DNA of 31,647 nucleotides from an uncultured Fretibacterium sp. (GTDB lineage: Bacteria > Synergistota > Synergistia > Synergistales > Aminobacteriaceae): NCBI RefSeq assembly GCF_938030725.1, contig NZ_CALHIQ010000042.1, positions 1 through 31,647 on the forward strand, written 5' to 3'. The notes under the pieces were generated by a model. The model did no database searches. It was given only the letters and a program-made list of their open reading frames with translations, and had not been told where the DNA came from. A program made the position numbers and the translations under genes. The first letter of the stretch is position 1, and the number at the start of each line of letters is the position of its first letter. Positions 25,276 to 31,647 of this stretch are shown piece after piece.

Positions 25276-26280
25276 ATGGGTGAAAATAAGGACATTCTTC
25301 TGGACATTAAGGACCTTTCCGTGCAGTTCAACACGGATTCAGGGGTGGTGAAGGCGGTCAACCACCTGAACATGAAGCTGGAGCGCGGAAAGTCGCTCGG
25401 TTTCGTCGGGGAGACGGGGGCTGGCAAGACGACGACGGCTCTCTCCATCCTTCAGTTGGTGCAGACTCCTCCCGGCCAGATCGCCAGCGGCGAGATCCTC
25501 TTTAACGGGGTCGACGTCTGCAAGATGACGGAGACCGAAAAGCGTCGACTGCGCGGCGGCGACATTTCCATGATCTTTCAAGACCCGATGACCTCGTTGA
25601 ACCCGATCATGACCGTCGAGGACCAGATCATGGAGATGGTCTCCCTGCACTTGAAGTTAAAAGGAGGGGCGGTTCGCGATCGAGCCATCGAGATGCTTCG
25701 CCTGGTCGGCATTCGCCCCGAACGCGCCAGGGACTTCCCGCACCAGTTTTCGGGCGGAATGCGACAGCGCGTGGTGATCGCCATTGCTCTGGCCTGTCGC
25801 CCTCAGTTGATCATTGCCGATGAGCCAACCACGGCGCTCGACGTGACGATTCAGGCCCAGGTGCTGGAGCTGATCAAAAAGCTGCAGCAGAGCGAGAAAA
25901 CGTCGATGCTCCTCATCACTCATGACCTGGGCATCGTGGCGGAGACCTGCGACAACGTGGCGATCATGTATGCAGGGCATCTCATTGAGTACGCTGACCT
26001 CAAAAGCCTCTACACCGCGCCGAAGCATCCCTACACGCAGGGACTGTTCAACGCGGTGCCCACGCTCGAGAGTCCGCTCGGAAGTCGGCTGGCTGTGATT
26101 CCCGGGTTGCCGCCCGACCCGACGAACCTGCCGAAGGGCTGTTCCTTCTCGCCGCGCTGTCCTTATGCGAAGGACCTGTGTTATGAAAAGCCCTGCGGCA
26201 TGCAGGAAGTGGAGGCGGGGCATTTCGTCGATTGTTACTTCCCGCTGACCCCTGCGTCGGGCAACGCGTTCCTGCAGTGA
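25276..26280 (+). CDS. dppD: Peptide ABC transporter ATPase, DppD type
   Basis: This 334-aa cytoplasmic ATPase powers the transporter. Walker A is GETGAGKTT (K51), the C-loop is FSGGM (S159-M162) and Walker B is IADEPTTALD (D182, E183), with the switch His in LLITHDLG. The C-terminal extension carries the Cys pattern CSFSPRCPYAKDLCYEKPC...C, matching the oligopeptide-transporter C-terminal region that binds an iron-sulfur cluster in characterised homologues. ATG 25276 with AGGTGGG upstream is preferred over GTG 25267. It should dimerise with the DppF-type ATPase encoded next. Confidence 0.95.
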   Translation: MGENKDILLDIKDLSVQFNTDSGVVKAVNHLNMKLERGKSLGFVGETGAGKTTTALSILQLVQTPPGQIASGEILFNGVDVCKMTETEKRRLRGGDISMIFQDPMTSLNPIMTVEDQIMEMVSLHLKLKGGAVRDRAIEMLRLVGIRPERARDFPHQFSGGMRQRVVIAIALACRPQLIIADEPTTALDVTIQAQVLELIKKLQQSEKTSMLLITHDLGIVAETCDNVAIMYAGHLIEYADLKSLYTAPKHPYTQGLFNAVPTLESPLGSRLAVIPGLPPDPTNLPKGCSFSPRCPYAKDLCYEKPCGMQEVEAGHFVDCYFPLTPASGNAFLQ

Positions 26281-26292
26281 GGTGGAATGGTT

Positions 26293-27273
26293 ATGAGCGA
26301 TAAACCGGATAAGTTCATCGAAGTAAAACATCTGAAAAAGTATTTCACCGTTTCCAGCGGATTGCTTCACGCCGTTGACGACGTGTCGCTCGACATCCCC
26401 CGCGGCAGGACGCTGGGGTTGGTGGGGGAGTCGGGCTGCGGGAAGTCCACGCTGGGACGCGTGATCATCGGTCTGATCGAGGCGAGTGGCGGTGAGGTGC
26501 TGTTCGACGGAGAGGACTCGCTGAAGTTCGAGGGGGTGAAACGCAGTGAATTTCGCCGTCGCGCCCAGATCGTCTTTCAGGACCCCTTCTCGTCGCTGAA
26601 CCCTCGCATGTCCGTGTCGCAGCTTATTGCCGAACCGCTGATCATCAATGAGATCTGTCGTTCTCACAAGGAGCTGAACGAAAAAATCGGCGAGCTCATG
26701 GACCTGGTCGGGTTGGCCTCGCGTTTGACGACTTCCTTCCCCCACGAGCTGGACGGCGGACGCCGCCAAAGGATAGGCATCGCCCGTGCCCTTGCGCTCG
26801 ACCCAGAGTTTATCGTCCTCGACGAGCCGGTCTCGGCGCTGGACGTGTGTATTCAGGCACAGGTCCTCAACTTGCTCGCCGATCTGCGGGAGCAGCGAGG
26901 GTACACGTACCTCTTCATCTCGCACAACCTGTCGGTGGTCCGCTACGTCTCCGACGAGGTCGCGGTCATGTACCTCGGCAACGTGGTGGAAAAGGCGGAC
27001 AACAGCACGCTGTTCAAGTCGCCGCTGCATCCCTACACGCAGGCTCTGCTTTCGGCCGTCCCCGTCGCCAGCGTCGAGCCGAAAAAACAGCGAATCATCC
27101 TCGAGGGAGACGTGCCCAGTCCGGTCAACCCTCCGGCCGGCTGTCGCTTTGCAGGGCGCTGTGCGCTTCGCGAGGACGCCTGCACGAGCGAAACGCCCGC
27201 ACTGGTCGAAATCGAACCGGGACATTTCGTCGCATGCCACAGGCTGAAGGATCAGCTTGTTCGCCAGGCCTGA
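26293..27273 (+). CDS. dppF: Peptide ABC transporter ATPase, DppF type
   Basis: This 326-aa cytoplasmic ATPase partners the DppD-type subunit. Walker A is GESGCGKST (K51), Walker B VLDEPVSALD (D177, E178) and the switch His is in FISHNLS. The C-loop is not LSGGQ but LDGGRR (D154-R158), replacing the Ser that contacts the nucleotide of the partner subunit. I recall this form from a subset of DppF/OppF proteins, so it is probably a lineage trait giving unequal ATP sites. The C-terminal Cys cluster (CRFAGRCALREDAC...C) is present. The ATG at 26293 has GAGGTGG seven bases upstream; ATG 26287 is too close. The stop overlaps the next gene by 17 bases if that gene starts at TTG 27257. Confidence 0.94.
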   Translation: MSDKPDKFIEVKHLKKYFTVSSGLLHAVDDVSLDIPRGRTLGLVGESGCGKSTLGRVIIGLIEASGGEVLFDGEDSLKFEGVKRSEFRRRAQIVFQDPFSSLNPRMSVSQLIAEPLIINEICRSHKELNEKIGELMDLVGLASRLTTSFPHELDGGRRQRIGIARALALDPEFIVLDEPVSALDVCIQAQVLNLLADLREQRGYTYLFISHNLSVVRYVSDEVAVMYLGNVVEKADNSTLFKSPLHPYTQALLSAVPVASVEPKKQRIILEGDVPSPVNPPAGCRFAGRCALREDACTSETPALVEIEPGHFVACHRLKDQLVRQA

Positions 27274-27853
27274 CGCTCCAGGACAGCGCGAGAGCGCGGA
27301 GCGGACGCTGCGTTGGTTCTGCGGCGTCCCCGTGCTCACTAACCCGCTGCTCCTGATGGACCTGGCTTCGGCGCTGGTGATCCTTTGGTTTGTTACCGTG
27401 CTGATCATGGCACTCGCCCAGTTCGTGTTTGGAGGGGGCGCCCTGGAAGGAACGCACCTTACGGCGGCCTCGATCTATGCAAGCTATCTGGTGCTGCTGG
27501 TTGGGATACTGTTCGTGGTGGTCTGCCTGCTCTTCTACCGCCGCGGCTATGTGATGTGCTACCGCTTTGAGGACAACGGCGTCTTTGTCGAAACGCTTCG
27601 CGCGAGAAACGTGCCGGGGGCGTCGGGACTCCACGTGCGCCCCTTTGCCGTTGGCGTCCCTGAGGAGATCGTGGGCAGCGTGGCGAGGGACGTGGACTGG
27701 AGCGACGTGCGGAGCCTTAGGGAGTTGGCTGGGATGAACTCGTTTCAACTGAGGGGAAAGTACGGACGCCTCGCGCAGATCTACTGTCCTGACGAGAAGA
27801 CCTACCGAGAGGCCCTGGCCTTTGCGAGGAGGAAAGTCGAGCGTCATGCTTAA
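27257..27853 (+). CDS. Small two-helix membrane protein of unknown function
   Basis: I do not recognise a named family. The product of about 198 aa has two strong membrane helices (LLLMDLASALVILWFVTVLI and ASYLVLLVGILFVVVCLLF) followed by a soluble domain of about 95 residues beginning YVMCYRFEDNGVFVE. That domain has a strand-rich pattern with VDWSDVRSL and a final helix (TYREALAFARRKVE), loosely like bacterial PH-type domains of membrane proteins. The start is uncertain: TTG 27257 with AAGGA upstream overlaps dppF by 17 bases, and no better start with a ribosome-binding site was found. The end overlaps the GntR gene by 8 bases, so it belongs to the operon. A role in tuning the transporter is only a guess. 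Confidence 0.7.
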   Translation: MFARPDAPGQRESAERTLRWFCGVPVLTNPLLLMDLASALVILWFVTVLIMALAQFVFGGGALEGTHLTAASIYASYLVLLVGILFVVVCLLFYRRGYVMCYRFEDNGVFVETLRARNVPGASGLHVRPFAVGVPEEIVGSVARDVDWSDVRSLRELAGMNSFQLRGKYGRLAQIYCPDEKTYREALAFARRKVERHA

Positions 27854-28562
27854 AGACGGCAAGCGCACCATGAACAAGCAGGTGTACTTGAGTTTGCGCA
27901 GCGACATCCTCTCCGGACGATATCACGACGGGCAACAACTGCTGCAGGCCGAGTTGGCGGAGGAATACCACGTCAGCCGCATCCCCGTTCGCGAGGCGCT
28001 GATGCAGCTCTCCAGCGAGGGGTTGGTGCAGATCATCCCCTACAAGGGGGCGATCGTCGCCTCCTTGTCCATCGAGGAGCTGCACGAGATCTTTGAGATC
28101 CGCTACGCGCTCGAGTCCTTGATCTTGCGTTACGTCGTGCAGAACATCACGGAAGAATCGGCTGCGCGAGTTCACAACCTGCTCCTCGAGTCGACGCAGA
28201 CGCCGCCGGAGAGACGAAGCCGCAAGACGAACTGGGAATTTCACCGCGCGCTTTATGAGATTGCCGGAAAGCCCCGCCTGCTCGAGCTGATCGAGTCCCA
28301 GTACAATAAGATCGATCGGTACGTTCAGATGGATATCACCTTGCCGAACGTGCAGGAGAACGCCTTTAAATCCCACGACGCGATCCTTCAGGCCTGCCGG
28401 GTCGGCGATGTGGTGGAGGCGACCGTGTTGCTTCACGAACACATGGTGACGGCACTTCGTCGCCTCGACCGCTTCCTGCAACAGGGGGAACTCCACGCTC
28501 CGGACTCGGATCGATCGACCACGCTTTTTATGCCGATGATCAACCGTCGCGAGCTGCGGTAA
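27846..28562 (+). CDS. GntR-family regulator, FadR/FCD type
   Basis: This 238-aa transcription regulator has an N-terminal winged helix-turn-helix (about 15-75) with the GntR pattern LAEEYHVSRIPVREALMQLSSEGLV. The C-terminal FCD ligand domain follows, with FEIRYALE, FHRALYEIAGKPRL (H133), SHDAIL (H177) and HEHM (H199). The usual acidic residue four positions before the first metal-site His is Asn129. Metal-binding FCD proteins sense small carboxylic acids. The ATG at 27846 overlaps the preceding gene; GGAGG is rather far upstream (about 13 bases). As part of the operon, it probably controls it and the divergent M20 gene through the palindrome at 21430-21439; that link is inferred. Confidence 0.92.
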   Translation: MLKDGKRTMNKQVYLSLRSDILSGRYHDGQQLLQAELAEEYHVSRIPVREALMQLSSEGLVQIIPYKGAIVASLSIEELHEIFEIRYALESLILRYVVQNITEESAARVHNLLLESTQTPPERRSRKTNWEFHRALYEIAGKPRLLELIESQYNKIDRYVQMDITLPNVQENAFKSHDAILQACRVGDVVEATVLLHEHMVTALRRLDRFLQQGELHAPDSDRSTTLFMPMINRRELR

Positions 28563-28643
28563 CGCCTGGAAGCCCGGCGAATGTCGTTTAGCGCGCGATA
28601 GAGGATTCGTTATGTCATATTATAAATTCAGGAGGTTTTATCG

Positions 28644-29633
28644 ATGTTGACGCACAAACAGAGGATCGAAAACGCCCTTGCGCTGAAGGAGAACGACCGC
28701 ACGCCCTACAGCATGTGGATGCACTATCCCAATCGCGACCGTCACCCCCGTCGCCTGGCCGAACTGGCGCTCAAGGCGCAGCGGGAATACGCTCTGGACT
28801 TCATCAAGTACATGCCCTTTGGACTTTACACCACCATCGATATGGGCGTCGACCTGGACGTGTACGAGGGCTTTGAAAAGGCCCCCACTCAGCATGAGCC
28901 CGTCATCAAGGACGTCAAGGACTGGGATCGCATTCGTCCTCTCGACGGAACTCGGGGCGAGTACGCCGTCGTCCTGGAGTCGCAGCGCATCCTCATGGAG
29001 ATGATGGAGGAGCACGTGCCCTTCCTGCAGACGGTTTTCAGCCCGGCCACCACGCTGGCGAAGATGTGTTCTCCAGCCGTGCTGGTCAGGCACATGCGCG
29101 AAGACCCTGTTCGCGTCCATCGTGTGCTGGAGATGGTCACGGACACCACGATTCAATTTGCCCGCGCTTCCGCCGATCTGGGCGCGGACGGCTTCTTCTA
29201 TGCCTCGCAGCTTTCGGGGCGTCAGACGATGGAAAAGGCCGAGCACGAGGCGTTTGTCGAAAAATATGACCTTGCGATCCTGAATGCCGTTAAAGACAGG
29301 ACCTGGTTCAACGTGCTGCACCTGCACGGTGCTCAGGTGCGTATCGACGAAGTTCAGCATTACCCCGTGCAGGGGCTGAGCTGGCATGACCGCGATGACG
29401 GCCCTTCTATGGATGAGGTCCGTAAGTACAGCACAAAGGCGTTCGTTGGCGGCCTGAGCTGGGGCGAGAATTGGCTGACCAAGACGGAGGAACAGGTCGC
29501 CGGTGAGGTGCGGGAGATGTGTGGTCGTCCCGGCCTGATCCTGGGGCCGGGTTGCGTGATCGAGCCGCACACCCCGAAGAAGTTCCTGGATCTGGTTCAT
29601 AAGACGGTCGTCGACTGTTCGTGTTGTCGCTGA
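28644..29633 (+). CDS. Uroporphyrinogen decarboxylase-family protein, methyltransferase-like
   Basis: This 329-aa protein has the URO-D superfamily TIM-barrel pattern: an N-terminal TPYSMWMHYPNRDRHP block, DFIKYMPFG, ADLGADGFFYASQ, and a C-terminal FVGGLSWGE followed by LILGPGCVIEPHTP. The family includes haem-pathway URO-D and the corrinoid/coenzyme-M methyltransferases (MtaA, CmuA). The latter bind zinc through HxC and a later Cys. Here the first site reads H226-L-H228 and the later Cys is C304, and the protein ends in an unusual CSCCR. No haem genes are nearby and the gene is 81 bases after gntR and 30 before a cysteine desulfidase, so catabolic methyl or thiol chemistry is more likely than haem synthesis. 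It has a perfect AGGAGG site. The reaction is unknown. Confidence 0.85.
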   Translation: MLTHKQRIENALALKENDRTPYSMWMHYPNRDRHPRRLAELALKAQREYALDFIKYMPFGLYTTIDMGVDLDVYEGFEKAPTQHEPVIKDVKDWDRIRPLDGTRGEYAVVLESQRILMEMMEEHVPFLQTVFSPATTLAKMCSPAVLVRHMREDPVRVHRVLEMVTDTTIQFARASADLGADGFFYASQLSGRQTMEKAEHEAFVEKYDLAILNAVKDRTWFNVLHLHGAQVRIDEVQHYPVQGLSWHDRDDGPSMDEVRKYSTKAFVGGLSWGENWLTKTEEQVAGEVREMCGRPGLILGPGCVIEPHTPKKFLDLVHKTVVDCSCCR

Positions 29634-29663
29634 TATTGAGCGCTGGAGAGTTTGGGAGGGCCT

Positions 29664-30974
29664 ATGTTCACCATCACTGAGTTTCTGCATGAAGAAGTAA
29701 AGCCGGCGTTGGGATGTACCGAGCCGGGGGCGGTGGCGCTGGCGGTCGCCAGGGCGTGCGAGCAGTTGAGCGAGCGGGCGGAGCGACTGGAGGTCGTCGT
29801 CAGCGACAACATCTTTAAGAACGGCATCGCTGTCGGAGTGCCGGGGACCGACGGCGAGCGCGGCAACGAGATCGCCGCAGCGCTCGCGGTGTTCTGCGGC
29901 CACAGTGCCTACAGCCTTGAGGTGCTGAAGGATGCGACCCTTGATGACCTTCGGAAGGCTAGAGCGTTTATCGCCGACGGCAAACTGACGCTGACGGCCA
30001 ACGGCCAGGGGGGCGTCTACGTCAAGGCGACGGCTTACGCGGGCGGGGAGTCGGGGACGGCCGTGATCGAGCAGACGCACGGCAACATCACGCTCGTGAA
30101 AAAAAACGACACGGTCGTCTTTGAGGCCGTTCCCTCCTGCGACTCTGCCGTGCCAAAGACGACCGCAAAAAGCGCCTCCGTTTCCATTCCCGAGCAGGTG
30201 AAGACGATGGGCTTTGAAGAGCTGGTGGCGCTGGCCGACCAGCTCTCGCCTGAGGACGTGGACTACGTCTGGAGGGGCATCGAGATGAACCTGCGCATCT
30301 CGGACTTCGGCTTTGACCACAAGGTGGGGCTTGGTCTGGGGCGAACCGTCAGGGCCGCGGCCGGTGCGAACTACAGCACCGATTTGGCCGCTCAGGTGAA
30401 GGCGATCTCCGCCGCAGCCTCTGACGCGCGCATGGCGGGTGTGGCACTGCCCGTGATGAGCAGCGCGGGCAGCGGCAATCATGGCATCACCGCGATCCTG
30501 CCGGTCTACGTGGTGGGTGCGGCGCATCACAAGTCCCGCGAGGAGATCACCCGCGCTGTGGCCTACAGCCACCTGGCGACGAGCTTCGTCAAGAGCCGCA
30601 TGGGCCGCCTCAGCCCCGTCTGCGGCTGCGCGGTGGCAGCGGGAGCAGGCGCGGCCGCAGGCATCGTGAACGTCCTGGGTGGCACGGACGCGCAGGCGCA
30701 GAAGGCCATGGAACTGGTGCTGGGCAACATCACGGGCATGCTCTGCGACGGAGCGAAGGAGTCCTGTGCGCTCAAGGTCGGCACGGGTGCGACCGAGGCC
30801 TTTTACGCGGCGCAGATTGCCTTGGCAGGCGGCGGGATGGCGGTGTCCCAGGGCGTCGTTGACGTGAACAGCTTCACGCGCACGGCGGAGAACGCGGCGC
30901 GGCTGAACCGCGAGGGCATGAAGGACGTCGATCACACGATCATCGACATCATCACGCACCGCTGCGTGAGTTGA
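29664..30974 (+). CDS. L-cysteine desulfidase family protein (UPF0597, CdsB/CyuA-like)
   Basis: This 436-aa protein is of the family that includes archaeal CdsB and E. coli CyuA (YhaM), iron-sulfur enzymes that split L-cysteine to pyruvate, sulfide and ammonia; it is also related to L-serine dehydratase. Cys residues that fit cluster ligands are C18 in GCTEPGA, C320/C322 in PVCGCAVAAGAGAAAG, and C361 and C368 in LCDGAKESCALK. Other family blocks are MSSAGSGNHGITAILPV and AHHKSREE. The start at 29664 follows GGAGG; an in-frame TTG at 29652 overlaps that site and is rejected. It is the last gene of the operon and would provide the final step if the imported compound yields cysteine. Confidence 0.93.
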   Translation: MFTITEFLHEEVKPALGCTEPGAVALAVARACEQLSERAERLEVVVSDNIFKNGIAVGVPGTDGERGNEIAAALAVFCGHSAYSLEVLKDATLDDLRKARAFIADGKLTLTANGQGGVYVKATAYAGGESGTAVIEQTHGNITLVKKNDTVVFEAVPSCDSAVPKTTAKSASVSIPEQVKTMGFEELVALADQLSPEDVDYVWRGIEMNLRISDFGFDHKVGLGLGRTVRAAAGANYSTDLAAQVKAISAAASDARMAGVALPVMSSAGSGNHGITAILPVYVVGAAHHKSREEITRAVAYSHLATSFVKSRMGRLSPVCGCAVAAGAGAAAGIVNVLGGTDAQAQKAMELVLGNITGMLCDGAKESCALKVGTGATEAFYAAQIALAGGGMAVSQGVVDVNSFTRTAENAARLNREGMKDVDHTIIDIITHRCVS

Positions 30975-31324
30975 GTTGACCGACAGGAAATCGTGAGAAG
31001 GGGACGGGCGGCCCGTGAGCAAGGGCGAGCGGCAGCCGGAAGGCTCCCCGAAAGTGGGGACGGAGGGCAGAATCTCAAGCTGCCTTCCGTCCCCACTTTG
31101 AATAACGCATCGTAGTGTTGAGGTTAGGAGAGGATGCGCACACTCAAACGTGTCACAAACCTGCACGTCCCATGGCGTGGAGACCCCTACATGGGCCCGT
31201 AGCCGATCGCGTCGGCCAGGTACAGGAACGCGAGCTGCATGAGGAAGAAGAAAACCTGTAGCGGGAGGATGAACTGGTGCTGAACGCGGTTCATCGCAGA
31301 TGTTCTAACACAGGGGGACAGCCA
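30975..31324. other. Intergenic region with REP-like hairpin
   Basis: These 350 bases hold a small G+C-rich palindrome (ACGGGC-G-GCCCGT, about 31005-31018), the long hairpin at 31051-31099, and no supported gene. A 35-codon minus-strand frame (31187-31294) with one hydrophobic stretch has no ribosome-binding site. A 22-codon plus-strand frame from 31134 follows AGGAGAGG but is too short to judge. Confidence 0.5.
31051..31099. repeat. REP-like 20-bp inverted repeat
   Basis: The arms AAAGTGGGGACGGAGGGCAG (31051-31070) and 31080-31099 pair over 20 bp with one G-T wobble, around a 9-base loop. There is no T-tract on either side, so it is not a classical terminator. The AAAGTGGGGACGG core is the kind of sequence found in dispersed REP-type palindromes mobilised by RAYT transposases. 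No such transposase is in this window and only one copy is seen here. Confidence 0.6.
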
Positions 31325-31647
31325 ATGGGACTTTCTTGGAGCGCAATGCGTAAAGTGTTGGAACATGAGAATATTTGCGATTCCCTCAAGGGGAGGGTAC
31401 AGTATTTTGTCACTCGGTATAGAGAATCCCATGACGAGGAGGGGCGTGTTGCCGTCCGTCTTGACGGAAACGAGATTTTTAAGTCCAACTTCTACGACGG
31501 AGAGATAAAACGCCGTGAAGCATGGAACGAAATCAACGCAAGCAAAGGCAGACCGACGGATTATGCGGAATCTGGCGAACAGATAGAGCTTGAAGCCTTA
31601 AATAAGGGCGGCTTCGAGCGATTTGCTTTTGACAATGCTTTTTATCG
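31325..31647 (+). CDS. SF0329 family protein, 5' part (cut by window end)
   Basis: The frame is open from ATG 31325 to the window edge (107 codons), preceded by GGGGGAC at good spacing. The start MGLSWSAMRKVLE and the block SLKGRVQYFVTRYRESHDE match small proteins annotated as SF0329 family, whose function is not known. RVAVRLDGNEIFKSNFYDGEIKRR continues the same family pattern. Codon use is more A+T-rich than in the preceding operon. The 3' end is outside the window. Confidence 0.8.
   Translation, partial: MGLSWSAMRKVLEHENICDSLKGRVQYFVTRYRESHDEEGRVAVRLDGNEIFKSNFYDGEIKRREAWNEINASKGRPTDYAESGEQIELEALNKGGFERFAFDNAFY

Noticed and set aside
28638..31166. Open frame of about 842 codons on the minus strand across the URO-D and cysteine desulfidase genes
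   Set aside because: It spans two well-supported genes and their intergenic gap, is rich in Arg, His and Leu as G+C shadows are, and shows no domain.
31187..31294. 35-codon minus-strand frame with one hydrophobic helix
   Set aside because: No ribosome-binding site precedes the ATG and no family is recognised; it overlaps no supported element.
1..31647. CRISPR arrays, insertion sequences, rRNA genes
   Set aside because: No regularly spaced repeats, no transposase or integrase motifs and no rRNA-like segments were seen.

Overview
The window (about 31.6 kb, mostly G+C-rich) looks like the chromosome of a diderm, anaerobic, amino-acid and peptide-using bacterium. A member of Synergistota would fit, but this is inferred from gene content and not from a phylogenetic marker. 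The supporting points are a peptide ABC transporter with a soluble (non-lipoprotein) binding protein, an oxygen-sensitive type L-cysteine desulfidase, a ferredoxin-like protein and complex-I/Mrp-type ion-pumping membrane subunits.

Region 1 (1-12.3 kb) is an accessory, defence-rich stretch. It begins with the 3' part of tRNA-Lys(CTT) and its terminator. On the plus strand follow a UvrA-like ATPase that lacks the UvrB-binding domain and a type III restriction-modification pair (Mod and Res); Res stops before its usual nuclease domain. On the minus strand follow a GrpB-family protein, a ParE/RelE toxin with a Phd/YefM antitoxin, a SnoaL-like protein and a complete McrB-McrC pair. The minus-strand block from about 8 to 12.2 kb is visibly more A+T-rich than the rest, which suggests transfer.

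Region 2 (12.3-19 kb, minus strand) holds a ferredoxin-type protein, a small exported protein of unknown function, and a tightly packed three-gene operon of antiporter-like (NuoL/M/N, MrpA/D type) membrane subunits. The first and third genes keep the charged residues of the ion path. The middle one has lost most of them.

Region 3 (19.2-31.6 kb) is metabolic. A TauE/SafE-type permease is followed by a minus-strand M20 amidohydrolase, which is divergent from a large plus-strand cluster: peptide-binding protein, two permeases, two ATPases, a small membrane protein, a FadR-type GntR regulator, a uroporphyrinogen-decarboxylase-family protein and an L-cysteine desulfidase. The divergent intergenic region carries a perfect palindrome (TTGTATACAA) of the kind bound by GntR regulators. 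My reading is a locally regulated uptake and breakdown module for peptide-like or N-acylated cysteine compounds; that substrate is a hypothesis. The window ends with a REP-like 20-bp hairpin and the start of an SF0329-family gene cut by the window edge.
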